Shown piece by piece: positions 9,440 through 20,442 of a stretch of DNA of 64,000 nt. The notes under the pieces were generated by a model. It made no database searches. It was not told where the DNA came from and saw nothing but the letters and a program-made list of their open reading frames with translations. The stretch's first letter is position 1. Each line of letters opens with the position of its first letter. Origin of the DNA: Kitagawia praeruptora (taxonomy: Eukaryota > Streptophyta > Magnoliopsida > Apiales > Apiaceae); the NCBI GenBank assembly GCA_037693485.1, contig CM075344.1:76007501-76071500 (forward strand), in the 5' to 3' direction. Made by a program: the position numbers and the translations under genes.

Positions 9440-11216
9440 CTAATCCACAATTAAGCTTTGAAGTGCTTCAACCGTCAATTGAGGTGGAACAGACCCTGAT
9501 CCTGAAGCACTGTCATGTTGCACAAGCTTCAGCCATTGAGACATGAAGTTAGAGCTAGAGCTAGGCAAGCTAGACTCCTCAGTTACAGTTGCAACTTCTG
9601 TAACCCGATGGAATGACTCTACTACTGTTGTCTCCACAAGAGTGGGATGAGTTACAACAATAGGTGACACAGGCACAGAATCTCTAGTAAAAACTAGTGA
9701 ATCCTCTGTGTTTGTGATGGTGTCATCAGGATATGCCCCAGCTAGCATTCCCTCACCATCTGAATGTGGTTTCTGGGTGGTGAGCAAAGTGTCATGCACT
9801 AAGTCACTTGAGTCCATTGGCTCACCAAGAGGAAAGAATTCCTGGTGATCAATGCCTTGTTCTTTAATTTATTGAAGTACAGGCTCCAAAGAAATTTGAG
9901 ATGTAGATTCTGGAAGAGAAGTGTCTTGTAGAATGGATTTTGGAAACTCCCACCCTGAGAAATAGATGGAGTTTCAAATGTGATGTGCTCTCCACTCAGT
10001 GTTGTGCCAGCCTTATCACTCCCAGGTGCTGACTCTTTACAGATAGGTGCATTGGGGAGGATGCTTGATTCTATAGATGCACCCTGTTGAGAGGATACAC
10101 CTAGTGAACTGTTTGCCCCTGATTTTACAACTTCAACCATTTGTGTGACTGAAGAGGTGGTTTTAGATTTCTTCTTTTTTGGTCTGATTAAGGGTGACTG
10201 AGGTTCCTCACTTTCTAAACCTAATTCAACAGCCAGTGCTGCTTCTGATATTATGGTCAAAGGTGCAGAAGCAACCTATTTTCTCTTCTTCTCCTTTTTA
10301 CTAACATCACCCTTTTGAGAGGATGATGCAGTTGGCTCAGTGTTTGGTTGAGAGGGTTGGTTAGCAGGCCCTGGGTTAGCATTGTGTTCTACTTGCTTGG
10401 GCTGTGCTAACTGTGACTTTAAGTCAAATATTGGCATGTTGTGGGGGTAAGTCCTAAACAAACCCTTCATATGGGGAGTTATGTTAAGTCTTACATCCAC
10501 ATCATTCCTAGTCTCCAAATTACCAAAAATGAGTTTGGTCATGGATTTAGGATAGCCTATTCGATTTCTATCTATCCCAGGTAATTCAATCAATTTAGCA
10601 TTTTTAAAATTAAGTACAGATTAAATAAAGCGAGGGAAGAAAATGTCAGTACCTTTCTTGGTTGTGTTCTTACCAAGTCTCCCATACAACTCTTGGAGAA
10701 TGATTGGTCCAACATCTATCTTCCTCCCATAGGCCAAGGCATAGCCAATCTGCTGCGCAGGTGCACTGATTTGATTAAAACTAGATTTCCTAGCAGTGAA
10801 GACTTGAAGAAGAGTTGCAAACACATAGCTCCACTCCTTTATCAGATTCTTCCTGTTCAACTTTCCAAGATTGATCTCATCTGAGTAGTTGATAAATTCA
10901 AAGAATTCTTCTAACTCTGCATTTGTGGCCAGTATGTCATATGTCTCTTATTGTAGGCCCAGTGCTTGATTCATGTCTGCAGTGGTGATAGTGATTTCCT
11001 GGTCCTGAATCTTGCAATTTCTAGGGCTACAACTTCCACAATAGCGGTTCCCCAAAATCGTTCCAGAATATCTAGATATAGAGCTGGGTTGGCAGAGAGT
11101 GCATCCTTGATGTATAACTCAAACATCCACTTCACAAAGCATTTGAAGTTCGCATTGGGTGCTTCAACATCACTGGTTAGGGCGATAAAGCTGGTGTTGA
11201 ATTTCACGGTTGCCAT
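9440..11216 (-). pseudogene. Copia extra region, N-terminal domain (broken)
   Basis: Frames 10971-11216, 10621-10860, 10276-10593, 9799-10260 and 9440-9817 read in series as one protein with several stops and frameshifts. The start M-A-T-V-K-F-N-T-S-F at 11216 is the likely original initiator. The conserved core is W-S-Y-V-F-A-T-L-L-Q-V-F followed by Y-A-L-A-Y-G-R-K-I-D-V-G-P-I-I. This resembles proteins annotated as 'putative plant transposon protein', and the same pattern occurs in the post-pol ORF of the Ty3/gypsy element at 34263-35509. The downstream part is Ser/Thr/Pro-rich. Function unknown. Confidence 0.55.
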
Positions 11217-11284
11217 TGATACAGAGAGAAGAGAGAGAAGAGTAAAGGTTGAAGAAGAAATTTAGCTTTTGCAGTTAGGGTTTT

Positions 11285-11800
11285 CAGAGGTTTTGGAGTT
11301 TTAGATGCTTGAGAAATCGAATGAAATGAATAAATAGATGTAGAATTGTATAAGTATGAAGTACTTGAATTGTCGATTAGATATATGTTTTGTATCGACA
11401 AGTCAGGCATTCGAGAAGTAGAAAACAACTATTCGATAAGTCAAGAAAGGCTTATTCGATAACTCAAGCTGATGGTAACTCACAGCTGGCATTTATCTAA
11501 CTTAGAAATAATTCTAAATTAAATAAAATGTGTTTTTATGAGTGAATTAAAATTTTAGACAAAAATCCAAAATCGGTTGAGATTCAACGAGAATTCAGCC
11601 TTTTCAAATGATTCGAGAACTCAAATATAGTATTCGAGAACTCAGTCATTAGAGAACTCAATTACCATATTCGAGAAGTCAAGAATGCCTCTATTCGATA
11701 TCTCTAAAAGACTCTATTCGAGAACTCGAGAGTGCTCTAATGAGACTTGTTAGAGATGTAGAACAGTGAATCATTCGAGAAGTCTGACTTATCGAAATAT
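11285..11800. repeat. Inverted TCGA-module array inside the copia element
   Basis: About a dozen copies of ATTCGAGAAGTC, ATTCGAGAACTC, ATTCGATATCTC and ATTCGATAAGTC lie between RNase H and the post-pol region. They are the reverse complements of the modules in both LTRs. No coding frame spans the stretch. Confidence 0.75.
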
Positions 11801-12060
11801 ACTCATCACTCACAAAACTCAATTTTCACTATCTTTTAAAATTTACCAGTCATATTCAATGAAGAATATTCTAGCAAATTACACAGTGATTTTCTCAAAA
11901 TTTCATAGAAATTTCAAGTTGACAAAATATGATTTTCCAACATATGCAACAGATGTGAAATATTTATAAATCATATTTCAGCCAACACTTACTTCAAAAA
12001 TATTGAGAATTTAGATAAAGTAAGTGTTTACTGCTACAACAAGCTAGATGATATATTCAC

Positions 12061-12498
12061 TTAGCCAGAATCTGAAGAATTCAGCATTCCAATCTCACTA
12101 ACCAACCTTGTGAAGGTGGCTTCATCTAATGGCTTAGTGAATATGTCAGCTAGTTGTTTATCTGTAGAGACATAATGCAACTCAGTGGTTCCATTAGTTG
12201 CATGTTCTCTAATGAAATGATATCTGATGTCAATGTGCTTTGTTCTAGAATGATTGACAGGATTGGCAACTATAGAGATTGCACTTGTGTTGTCACACAT
12301 GATTGGAATTCTTTCCAACACAAGTCCATAATCTCTAAGTTGATTTCTAATCCAAAGCACTTGAGCACAGCAACTTCCAGCAGCTATGTATTCAGCCTCA
12401 GCTGTAGAAGTTGACACAGATTGTTGTTTCTTGCTATACCAAGAGACTAAACTTTGTCCAAGAAACTGGTAGCTACCTGAGGTGCTTTTCCTATCCAC
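12061..12498 (-). CDS. Copia RNase H domain, C-terminal part of pol
   Basis: The frame opens D-R-K-S-T-S-G-S-Y, carries S-T-A-E-A-E-Y-I-A with conserved acidic residues of copia RNase H, and ends D-I-F-T-K-P-L-D, the usual end of copia polyproteins. It is separated from the upstream pol frame by an in-frame TAG at 12562-12564 where the family has Trp (G-L-W-Y-P). It therefore belongs to one polyprotein broken by a single nonsense change. Confidence 0.88.
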   Translation of the reverse strand: MDRKSTSGSYQFLGQSLVSWYSKKQQSVSTSTAEAEYIAAGSCCAQVLWIRNQLRDYGLVLERIPIMCDNTSAISIVANPVNHSRTKHIDIRYHFIREHATNGTTELHYVSTDKQLADIFTKPLDEATFTRLVSEIGMLNSSDSG

Positions 12499-12561
12499 TC
12501 TACATCCAGCATAATCAGCATTAGAATAACCAACCAGATTGAACCCTGTGTCCTTAGGATA

Positions 12562-15135
12562 CTATAAACCCAAGTTTGGAGTGCCCTTCAGATATCTAAA
12601 GATCCTTTTTATAGCAATCAAATGTGATTCTTTTGGATTTGATTGAAACCTTGCACACAAACATGTAGCAAACATGATGTCTGGCCTACTTGCAGTGAGG
12701 TAGAGTAGAGAACCAACCATGCCTCTGTTGACTGAGATATCTACTTTCTTGCCTTTAGCATCTTCATCTAATTTAGTGGCAGTGGCCATGGGTGTCTTTG
12801 CAGGTGAGCAGTCTTCTAAGTCAAACTTCTTCAGTAAATCCTTGATGTACTTGGTTTGACTGATAAAGATACCATCCTTCCTTTGACCGACTTGCAACCC
12901 AAGAAAGAATGTCAACTCTCCCATCATACTCATCGCATATCTGCTCTGCATGAGTTTAGAGAATTTTTCACACAGCTTCTCATTGGTAGAGCCAAATTTG
13001 ATATCATCCACATAAATCTGAACTAGGATAATATCATCACCATGCTTCTTGTAAAACAGTGTTTTGTCCAATGTGCCTCTAGTGAATTGATTTTCAAGGA
13101 GAAATTGTGATAGAGTATCATACCATGCCCTTGGAGCCTGCTTAAGTCCATACAATGCCTTAAGCAATCTGTAGACAAATTCTGGGAAATGTGGATCCTC
13201 AAAGCCAGGTGGTTGTTGCACATAAACTTCTTCTTCCAACTCTCCATTCAGAAATGCACTCTTGACATCCATTTGATAAACTTTAAAGTTTGAATGAGCA
13301 GCAAATGCCAAGAATATTCTGATGGCTTCCAATCTAGCAACAGGGGCAAATGTCTCGTCATAATCAATGCCTTCCTGTTGAGAGTATTCTTTTGCAACCA
13401 ACCTTGTTTTGTTTCTTAATATTATACCATCTTCATCCATCTTATTCTTCAGAACCCATTTTGTTCCAACAATGGTTCTATTCTTTGGTGCAGGCACAAG
13501 TTCCCATACTTTGTTTCTTTCAAATTGATTCAGCTCCTCTTGCATGGCAATAATCCAATCTAGGTCCAACAGTGCATCATCAAGTTTCTTAGGCTCAAAT
13601 TGAGATAGAAAACAGCCATAGAGACACTCATTCTGAGTTGCTCTCCTAGTCCTTACTCCTGCATTAGGATCTCTAATAATTTGCTCTACAGTGTGTGATA
13701 TATCCCATTTCCTTAAATGCTCAGTCTGATTTCTCATTCTTGATGTTGCCTCATCATCCAAGTCATGATTATTCTCATTTCCTCCCCCTGTGATGCTGCC
13801 ACTAATCACAGGTGTGTCTTGGATGCTTGTTTCTCCACTATTGATTGGCACAAATTCTTCTCTTGTATCATCATTCACTTGAGTTTGTTGAACTTGAGTT
13901 TCAACTCTAGTTTCAATCTCTTCATCAGAATCATCTAGATTATCAAACTTTAATGGATCTTCATCTTCATCATTGGCTTCTTCTAATCCAGGTAGTTTGC
14001 TGTAATCAAATGTCACATCTGTGCTTTCCATAATTTTCTTTTGACTGATGACATAAACTTTGTATGCAATTCTTTCCATAGAGTAGCCAAGAAAAATTCC
14101 TTCAAATGCCTTTGCATCAAATTTTCCAACATATTCTGAATTGTCCTTCAATACAAAGCATTTGCTTCCAAAAGTATAAACATACTTTAGAGTAGGCTTC
14201 TTTCCAGTCATCAAATTGTAAGGTATCTTTCCAGTGTTTTTGTTGATGAGGGTTCTGTTCTGGATATAGCATGCAGTGCTCACAGCCTCAGCCCAAAAAC
14301 ATGTTGGCATCTTTACATCAAGTAACATTGTTCTAGCAACCTCAATTAGAGTTCTATTCTTTCTCTCAACAACTCCATTTTGTTGTGAAGTCCTTGGAGC
14401 TGAGAATTGCTGAGAAATTCCATTCTGTTTGCAGAATACTTCAAGTATGGAATTTCTGAACTCTGTTCCATTATCACTTCTCAATGCAATCACACTTGCA
14501 TTGTTGGCCTTTGCTTCCTTGTCAACTCTCTTTATGTGCTCAATGATTACTTGTGGAGCCTTATCTTTTGATGCTAAAAATTCCACCCATGTACACCTTG
14601 TAAAGTCATCAACCATCACCAAGGCATACTTCTTCCTTCCTAGTGACATAATATTGACAGGCCCAAACAAGTCCTTATGAATGAGTTGCAGGGGCTTGGT
14701 TATTGATGTCACTGTCTTTGACTTGTGGCTTGATATTTTCATTTTTCCTTTTTGACAAGCCTCACACACTCCTTCTTGACAGAATTCAAGTGTGGGCATG
14801 CCTCTCACTAACTCTCTTTTGACTAGAGAATTAATGGCTTTAAAGTTCAGGTGTGATAATTTCTTGTGCCATAGCCAACAATCTTCATTTGATGCTTTTG
14901 AGTAAAAGCAACAAATTTTGTCCTTGTTTGTAGAGTCCATATTGGCTACAAACAGGCTTCCTTTTCTTACTCCAGATAGAGCAAAATCACCAGTCTTCTT
15001 GTGGGTGATCAAACATTCATCTTTGTCAAAATCCACTTTAAATCCTCTATCAGTAAACTGACCAACACTTAGCAGATTATGCTTGAGTCCCTTGACTAGT
15101 GCTACATTTTCAATGATGACATTACTAACTTTCAA
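12562..15135 (-). CDS. Copia pol: GAG-pre-integrase, integrase, reverse transcriptase
   Basis: An 857-codon frame. Near codons 85-135 is the zinc-binding H-K-K-L-S-H and C-E-A-C-Q-K-G-K of integrase. The catalytic core follows with D-L-F-G-P, R-S-D-N-G-T-E-F and N-G-V-V-E-R-K-N-R-T (D, D and E). Reverse transcriptase is in the second half, with W-V-L-K-N-K, Q-M-D-V-K-S-A-F-L-N-G and Y-V-D-D-I. It inserts the cDNA made from the element's RNA. The frame ends at a TAG replacing a conserved Trp codon, and at its start it is offset from the protease frame. Confidence 0.93.
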   Translation of the reverse strand: MKVSNVIIENVALVKGLKHNLLSVGQFTDRGFKVDFDKDECLITHKKTGDFALSGVRKGSLFVANMDSTNKDKICCFYSKASNEDCWLWHKKLSHLNFKAINSLVKRELVRGMPTLEFCQEGVCEACQKGKMKISSHKSKTVTSITKPLQLIHKDLFGPVNIMSLGRKKYALVMVDDFTRCTWVEFLASKDKAPQVIIEHIKRVDKEAKANNASVIALRSDNGTEFRNSILEVFCKQNGISQQFSAPRTSQQNGVVERKNRTLIEVARTMLLDVKMPTCFWAEAVSTACYIQNRTLINKNTGKIPYNLMTGKKPTLKYVYTFGSKCFVLKDNSEYVGKFDAKAFEGIFLGYSMERIAYKVYVISQKKIMESTDVTFDYSKLPGLEEANDEDEDPLKFDNLDDSDEEIETRVETQVQQTQVNDDTREEFVPINSGETSIQDTPVISGSITGGGNENNHDLDDEATSRMRNQTEHLRKWDISHTVEQIIRDPNAGVRTRRATQNECLYGCFLSQFEPKKLDDALLDLDWIIAMQEELNQFERNKVWELVPAPKNRTIVGTKWVLKNKMDEDGIILRNKTRLVAKEYSQQEGIDYDETFAPVARLEAIRIFLAFAAHSNFKVYQMDVKSAFLNGELEEEVYVQQPPGFEDPHFPEFVYRLLKALYGLKQAPRAWYDTLSQFLLENQFTRGTLDKTLFYKKHGDDIILVQIYVDDIKFGSTNEKLCEKFSKLMQSRYAMSMMGELTFFLGLQVGQRKDGIFISQTKYIKDLLKKFDLEDCSPAKTPMATATKLDEDAKGKKVDISVNRGMVGSLLYLTASRPDIMFATCLCARFQSNPKESHLIAIKRIFRYLKGTPNLGL

Positions 15136-15332
15136 CTTGCATATCCCAATGTGTTACCCATGCTGTCATCTCCAAAAGTAACCATTGGGCCAGCCTTCTC
15201 CTCATACTGTGATAGCAGGGCCATATCACCAGTCATATGATTTGAGCATCCACTGTCCAAAATCCACATGACCTTCTTTTCACTTTCTTTGCCCTGCAAA
15301 CACAAAGGTATTACTTCTCCTTTGGTACCCAA
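15132..15332 (-). CDS. Copia aspartic protease segment
   Basis: A 66-codon frame with W-I-L-D-S-G-C-S-N-H-M-T-G near codon 24, the catalytic D-S/T-G region of copia proteases, followed by V-T-F-G-D. It overlaps pol by four bases and is displaced by one frame at T-L-G-Y-A-S. In an intact element it would be continuous with gag and pol. Confidence 0.82.
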   Translation of the reverse strand: MGTKGEVIPLCLQGKESEKKVMWILDSGCSNHMTGDMALLSQYEEKAGPMVTFGDDSMGNTLGYAS

Positions 15333-16269
15333 ACAAGTTTTGGTCCATGTGACTTAGAAACAGTTTTATCATAAACAACATGATTATCAACTTTCTTGGT
15401 GTTAGTCTTCTTGTCACTGTTAGAAGTCTTAGAACCCGAGGTTTCAAACTTAGGTGACAGAGGTACCTTCCTAGCTTTAGGAGGACTTGAAGACTTTGGC
15501 CTTGTGTAGTGTGTGTGAGAATTGTGACTGATACAACCATCAATGAATTGCCTTCTCAAATTGAAACAACTAGTCATAACATTCATATTGCATGGCATAT
15601 ACAGTCAAATTTGTCACAAAATTGAGCATCTCTATGTCTTAGAGGCACAGAACAATCATAGAAAGGTTTGGGCACACTACCAACAGGTTTCTTGCATGCA
15701 TTAGTTAAATGATTGGTACTGAAACAATTCTGACAAGTCTTTCTAGGGGCATTAGGCATATAAGCATAGTTGTTATCTTTGTTAATCCCTAACTTGCCAT
15801 TTCTGTTCTGTTTCTTCTTAGTCATTTTCTTCTCAGATTCATTCTTCCCAGCTGAAACAAACTTAACAAACTTCTTAGGTCTTGACCTATCACCTACTGG
15901 CTCCTTGGCTTTTGACTTGACACTCTCACTCTTAGAGGATGCTTGTTGTTCACTGGATTGTGCCTCATCCTCATCATTCAACATTTACTTGATGAGTAAG
16001 GCATCCTCATCAATTTCAAATGTTGATTCTTTAAAAATTGGTGTCTCAGCCTTTTTCAAAATGTGAGGCACTTCCACCTGAACAACTATATCATCTTCAA
16101 TGATAGCATAGCCTTTCCTCTGTTTAAGAGTGTCATAGTAAAGTCCAATGGCAGCCTTGGGTTTAGCTTGAATTTTCTCACAGTAGGATTGCACTAGACC
16201 AGATGATTTCTTAAAAGCTTTCAGTTTGAATTCATTTTCAGCTAGTTTATCCCTAAGAGCCTTTTCCAC
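15311..16269 (-). pseudogene. Copia gag C-terminal segment with second zinc knuckle
   Basis: Three successive frames (15985-16269, 15583-15984, 15311-15598) link gag to protease and are interrupted by single stops. The middle frame has C-Q-N-C-F-S-T-N-H-L-T-N-A-C, a CX2CX4HX4C zinc knuckle, and a Lys-rich stretch. The first is helix-prone (E-K-A-L-R-D-K-L-A-E-N-E-F). A second knuckle in a long gag fits SIRE-type elements. Confidence 0.75.
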
Positions 16270-16323
16270 TTGACTAGCACATAGAACCTTATTCTGCAGA
16301 TATTCAACTTCTTTCTTAAGGTT

Positions 16324-17813
16324 TTATACTTGCATAGCAGTTAGCTCAAGTTCCTCATTCTTTTTGATTAACATTTCATTTCTAATAGACAGTTTAGCAA
16401 TCTCCTCATTAGCAGCAGTCATACTAGTATGAATATTAAACATTTCAACAGATAGTTGTTCAATCAAACATTTGTACTCAGAAACAAACATGTCTATGGT
16501 AGTGAGAGATGGTACTTGAGAGTCTGATGAAGATGTGTCATCCTTGGAATTGGCCATCAAGGAATAGTTGCAAAATTCTTGCTCTTCTCCATCACTATCA
16601 GAATCATCCCAACACTTCCCTTCAGCTATGTATGCCTTACCTTGTGTCTGCTTTCTCAGAAGGGCCTCATACTTAGCTTCAAGCTCTAGAAACTCTTTAT
16701 CCTTCTTTTTAGGCTTCGTGCATTCACTGGCAAAATGCCTTAGGTCATTGCATCTATAACACCTTACAGATGACCTATCCACATGGCTAGTTTTAAATTT
16801 ATTCTTGTTTGGTTTCACAGGTGCCTTGCTCTTGTTGAATGAATGGTTTTGGGTTTTAGGTTTGAAGGGTTGGTTCCTCTTGAATCTGATGTTTGGAAAT
16901 TTTTTGGCCATGAAAGCATATGAAGTGTTTTCCATTCCATCTAGTTCTTCAAGAGTGTAGAACTCTTCTTCCTCCTTCTCCTCAACAGGTTCACTTACCT
17001 CAGCTTCAGTTTCTTCATCATCTACTATCTCCTCTATCCTTAGCTGACTTGTAGATGCTTCTAGGTCTTGAATAGATTTGTTGATAATCAAGGCACATGA
17101 TGTTTTTATCATTCTGCCTTGGTTGGCTTGGATAGCCCTTTTCTGAAGCAACTCAAGCTCATGAGTTTTTAAAACCCCATAGAGCACATCATATGTGATT
17201 TTGTTCAAATCTCTTTCCCTTAGAGAAATGACCCTCTGCTCTAGGTGGTTTGGTGAAGATAGTAGAAACTTCATGTTCAACTCCTTGGTGCTGTAAACAT
17301 TGCCATTCATCTGCAACTCAGTAACTAACTTGTGAAATCTCTCAAACATCTCAGTGATTCTTTCCTTGGGCTGTGCCATGAAAGCTTCATACTGTGTGAC
17401 CAGTATTTGTTTCTTGTTTTCTTTGACCTCATCAGTCCCTTCACATAACACCTTAATGTGATCCACATTTTTTTGGCAGATGTACACGATGCAATGTTTG
17501 CAAATATTGACATATCCATGGAATCAATAATTAGCAACATGAGGTGACTGTTAAGAGCAACCATCTCCTTTTCTGATTCTGTCCATTTGGATGGTTCCTT
17601 GGCCACATAAGATCTTGGAACAGTTACGGTTCCAACAGTCTTCTCAGGTATTTCTTGTTGTGGAACAAAGGGACCATTCTTAAGAATCTTAGGATATAAA
17701 GGATGAGAGGCTTTGATGAACAATATCATTTTTATCTTCCAAAGGTTATAATTTTCTTTGTCAAACTTAGGGACTTTCACCGTTCCTGTGGTTTTTGGTG
17801 TATTTGAACTCAT
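16324..17813 (-). pseudogene. Copia gag (frameshifted)
   Basis: The N-terminal frame (17325-17813) starts M-S-S-N-T-P-K and has V-P-K-F-D-K-E-N-Y-N-L-W, the entry of the copia gag (UBN2-like) domain. A frameshift near 17455 moves the reading into 16324-17487, which continues through K-E-R-I-T-E-M-F-E-R-F and the knuckle C-Y-R-C-N-D-L-R-H-F-A-S-E-C (CX2CX4HX4C). The product packages the element's RNA. The start lies about 45 bp inside the 5' LTR, just after the primer-binding site. Confidence 0.85.
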
Positions 17814-17844
17814 GATCGTTTTTCTGTTTTTGAATAAACAGCCC

Positions 17845-17856
17845 GCTCTGATACCA
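17845..17856 (-). other. Primer-binding site (initiator tRNA-Met)
   Basis: On the - strand, TGGTATCAGAGC lies two bases after the end of the 5' LTR and matches the usual complement of the initiator tRNA-Met 3' end. Confidence 0.9.
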
Positions 17857-17858
17857 CT

Positions 17859-19134
17859 TATTGAGTATTGAATACAGTAAAAGAATACAGAGGGGGGGTG
17901 AATGGATTCTTGAACTTTTCTTCATTCTTGAATCTGTGTAGCAGATAAGTGTCTGTGTGTGCAAATATGTAGGTGCGGATAAAGAATGACACAAGACACA
18001 ATATCACTTTAATCTAATATATTATTAGATAAAGGTTGCTACAATCTGTGAATACAAATGGTAGTATTCTCAGCTTCGTTTTTCTCAGAGAGATATGTCT
18101 TACAATGTGTATGAAAAACCTTCTCCTACTAAAGAAATGAGATTGTATTCTTATAGAACATGAATACAACTCAGTTACTACAATTAAGGTTACAGGATAA
18201 ATTACTTTCTTGTATGTCTATCCTTTTTCAGTAAGCATCCAAACGGCTACAGATTTGACTTTGCAAAGTTCTGTTCAGATCCACTTCTTTAGCTCTTTGT
18301 CTCTTCTATATCTCTCCAAGCTTCCTTGTAGGCTTTCCAGAGCACGTTACAGATTGTGGTCCATAAAGTGCATTGACTTGTTGCAGGTTTCAAACTTGTA
18401 CAATTTCTTCAGTATTTTGTCTCCAAGAATGTATTCGAGAAGTGGCTAAGTGATTGATTCGAGAACTAGGATTAGATAACTCTGAGTTATCGAATACTGT
18501 CTGATTGACATATCGAATCACTTCTCGAATAATGCTTTTCTTCAGGATTCCTTGAGTTATCGAATAGAACACTTGACTTGTCGAATCCTTGAGATATCGA
18601 ATAGCTTTCTAAGTCCTTGAGATATCGAATGGAACTTTGACTTGTTGACTCTTTGAGAACTCGAATACCACTTTGACTTGTTGACTTCTTGAGTTCTCGA
18701 ATAGAGTATTTAGACATGTCGAATCTCTGAGATATCGAATGAGATATCGAACAGTTCATTCAGAGATATCGAACAATGTCTTCTTAGATATCGAATCTCT
18801 GACTTCTCGGACGCTAGACTTCTCGAATAGACAAAGATACTTCTCGAATTGGTACTTAGGTAAATTCTTCATTTCTTCAAATCCCAACTGTGATTATTTG
18901 ACAATCTTTATCTTCTTGCTTGAGGCATGAACCTTGGAACTTTTTTCAAGCATTATTCTTGACTATATAAGTACAGTTACACAACTAGGATTTGATACCT
19001 ATTACAAGTACAAAACAAGTAGAGACTCTACAACTAGAGATTCCTTCAGTTAAGAGGTCATGTAGGTAATGCAAAGCATTACAAACAATTAGGCTTTTTA
19101 TTGGATGTAAACAGACATGCCTCTGTGACTAACA
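17859..19134 (-). repeat. 5' LTR of the copia element
   Basis: 1276 bp, nearly identical to 5057-6331. The last two bases on the - strand are TA instead of CA, a single change from the other LTR. It contains the same TCGAA module array (18433-18850) and the same TATA-like element near 18960-18970. Confidence 0.93.
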
Positions 19135-19139
19135 ATTAT

Positions 19140-20324
19140 CGCATATTTCATTCACTATTTACCCTTTCATAAGCAAAATGCATATTTAAAATAAACTTAT
19201 GTCAAATATATCATAATTATTTAATCATCTTTTTTAAGAATTACATTATTTTATACTAAAAATAGAATATTTAATAATAAAGTACTTATTTTCATAAATT
19301 AAAATAACAAACGAGTAACGATCCGAAAGGATCCAACTAATTCCGATCCAAATCGAATATCATCCGAATTTCATCTAATCCGAAAGGTATTGCGGTTGGA
19401 AACAGCAACAACAGCTTATTTTTGAAAAACATGTAAGAAAGTGTTTATTAAATTTTAAAAATTAATTTTCTGAAAAATGCTTTAAGCTGAAAATGTGCTT
19501 TCAGAGAAAGCATGTGTTTTTGAAAAAAGCTATTTTTTAGCTTTTACAGGAAGCAGCTATCGATTTACATCAAAACTCATTAAAAATATTATTTTTAATA
19601 AATTATAACCAAAATATGCATTTATCAAAAATATTACCAAACAATTATCTTGTTATCTAATTTTCATAATAGCATTCATTTTAACAGCACACTAATTTAT
19701 AACAACAATCACAAATAAAACTTTAATCCGAATTTATCTCAAATCGAGTCAAATCTAATCTGATCCAAACTCTAATTTTAATAGTAGCATTTATTTTAAC
19801 AGCACACCAATTTTTAACAACAGTCTCAAATAAAACCTTAATTCAAATTTTATCTCAAACCGAATCAAATCTATCTCAAACCGAATCAAATCTAATCCGA
19901 TCTAAACTCTATTCAAATATATTACTCTATTCAAATAATTAATATTTGACTTATTGCCACACATTTTTAGGAGCATTGATCACGTAGTTAGAAAAATTAT
20001 TTTTAAAATTTTCTTTTTGTCAATAAAAGTTTTAATCCTATATTTTTATTTATAAAAAGAAAATTTTATAAATTATAATTCTAACTATGTGATAAATGCT
20101 CATAAAAGTATGTATTAGAAAATCAAACGTCAATTATTTAAAAATAGCGAGAGTATAATAAAAAAATTGATCCAATCAACCGATCGAATTATCGGAACTG
20201 CCGCATCAACTTCAATTAATAGTAGTCTTTTTTTTAAAATAACAATTAATAGTAGTCTTAAGACAACAATCCAACGTGATTAAAAAAAAAACAATCCAAC
20301 CAGTACCTATTGTTGGATTACACA
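19140..20324. other. AT-rich spacer with a 115-bp tandem duplication
   Basis: No gene visible. Two imperfect copies of a roughly 115-bp unit, each starting AGCATT(C/T)ATTTTAACAGCACA, lie at 19671-19785 and 19786-19900. The rest is AT-rich with repeated TCCGAATC-like words. Confidence 0.55.
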
Positions 20325-20442
20325 CTTTTTACAGGGTGTTGGCCCTATCTATCATAATATGAAAGTAAATGGCCTCAAATATCACCGCTCAAAAATTTGG
20401 TCCCAAATATCACTCCAAGACATAGTATAAAGTAGCGTTTTT

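Larger units (their letters stand above)
5057..19134 (-). mobile_element. Full-length Ty1/copia retrotransposon, SIRE/Maximus type
   Basis: A 14,078-bp element flanked by the 5-bp target duplication ATTAT (5052-5056 and 19135-19139). Read on the - strand it has the 5' LTR (17859-19134), a primer-binding site complementary to initiator tRNA-Met (17845-17856), gag, protease, integrase, RT and RNase H (12061-17813), a long extra coding region (6482-11216), a polypurine tract (about 6332-6343) and the 3' LTR (5057-6331). The pol order IN-RT-RH marks it as copia. Two zinc knuckles and the post-pol ORFs fit the SIRE/Maximus lineage. By hand the LTRs differ at about 24 of 1275 positions plus one 1-bp indel. 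The coding regions carry nonsense and frameshift changes, so this copy is probably not autonomous. Confidence 0.93.

Noticed and set aside
19671..19900. CRISPR-like repeat array
   Set aside because: Only two long imperfect copies with no short spacers; the window is plant nuclear DNA.
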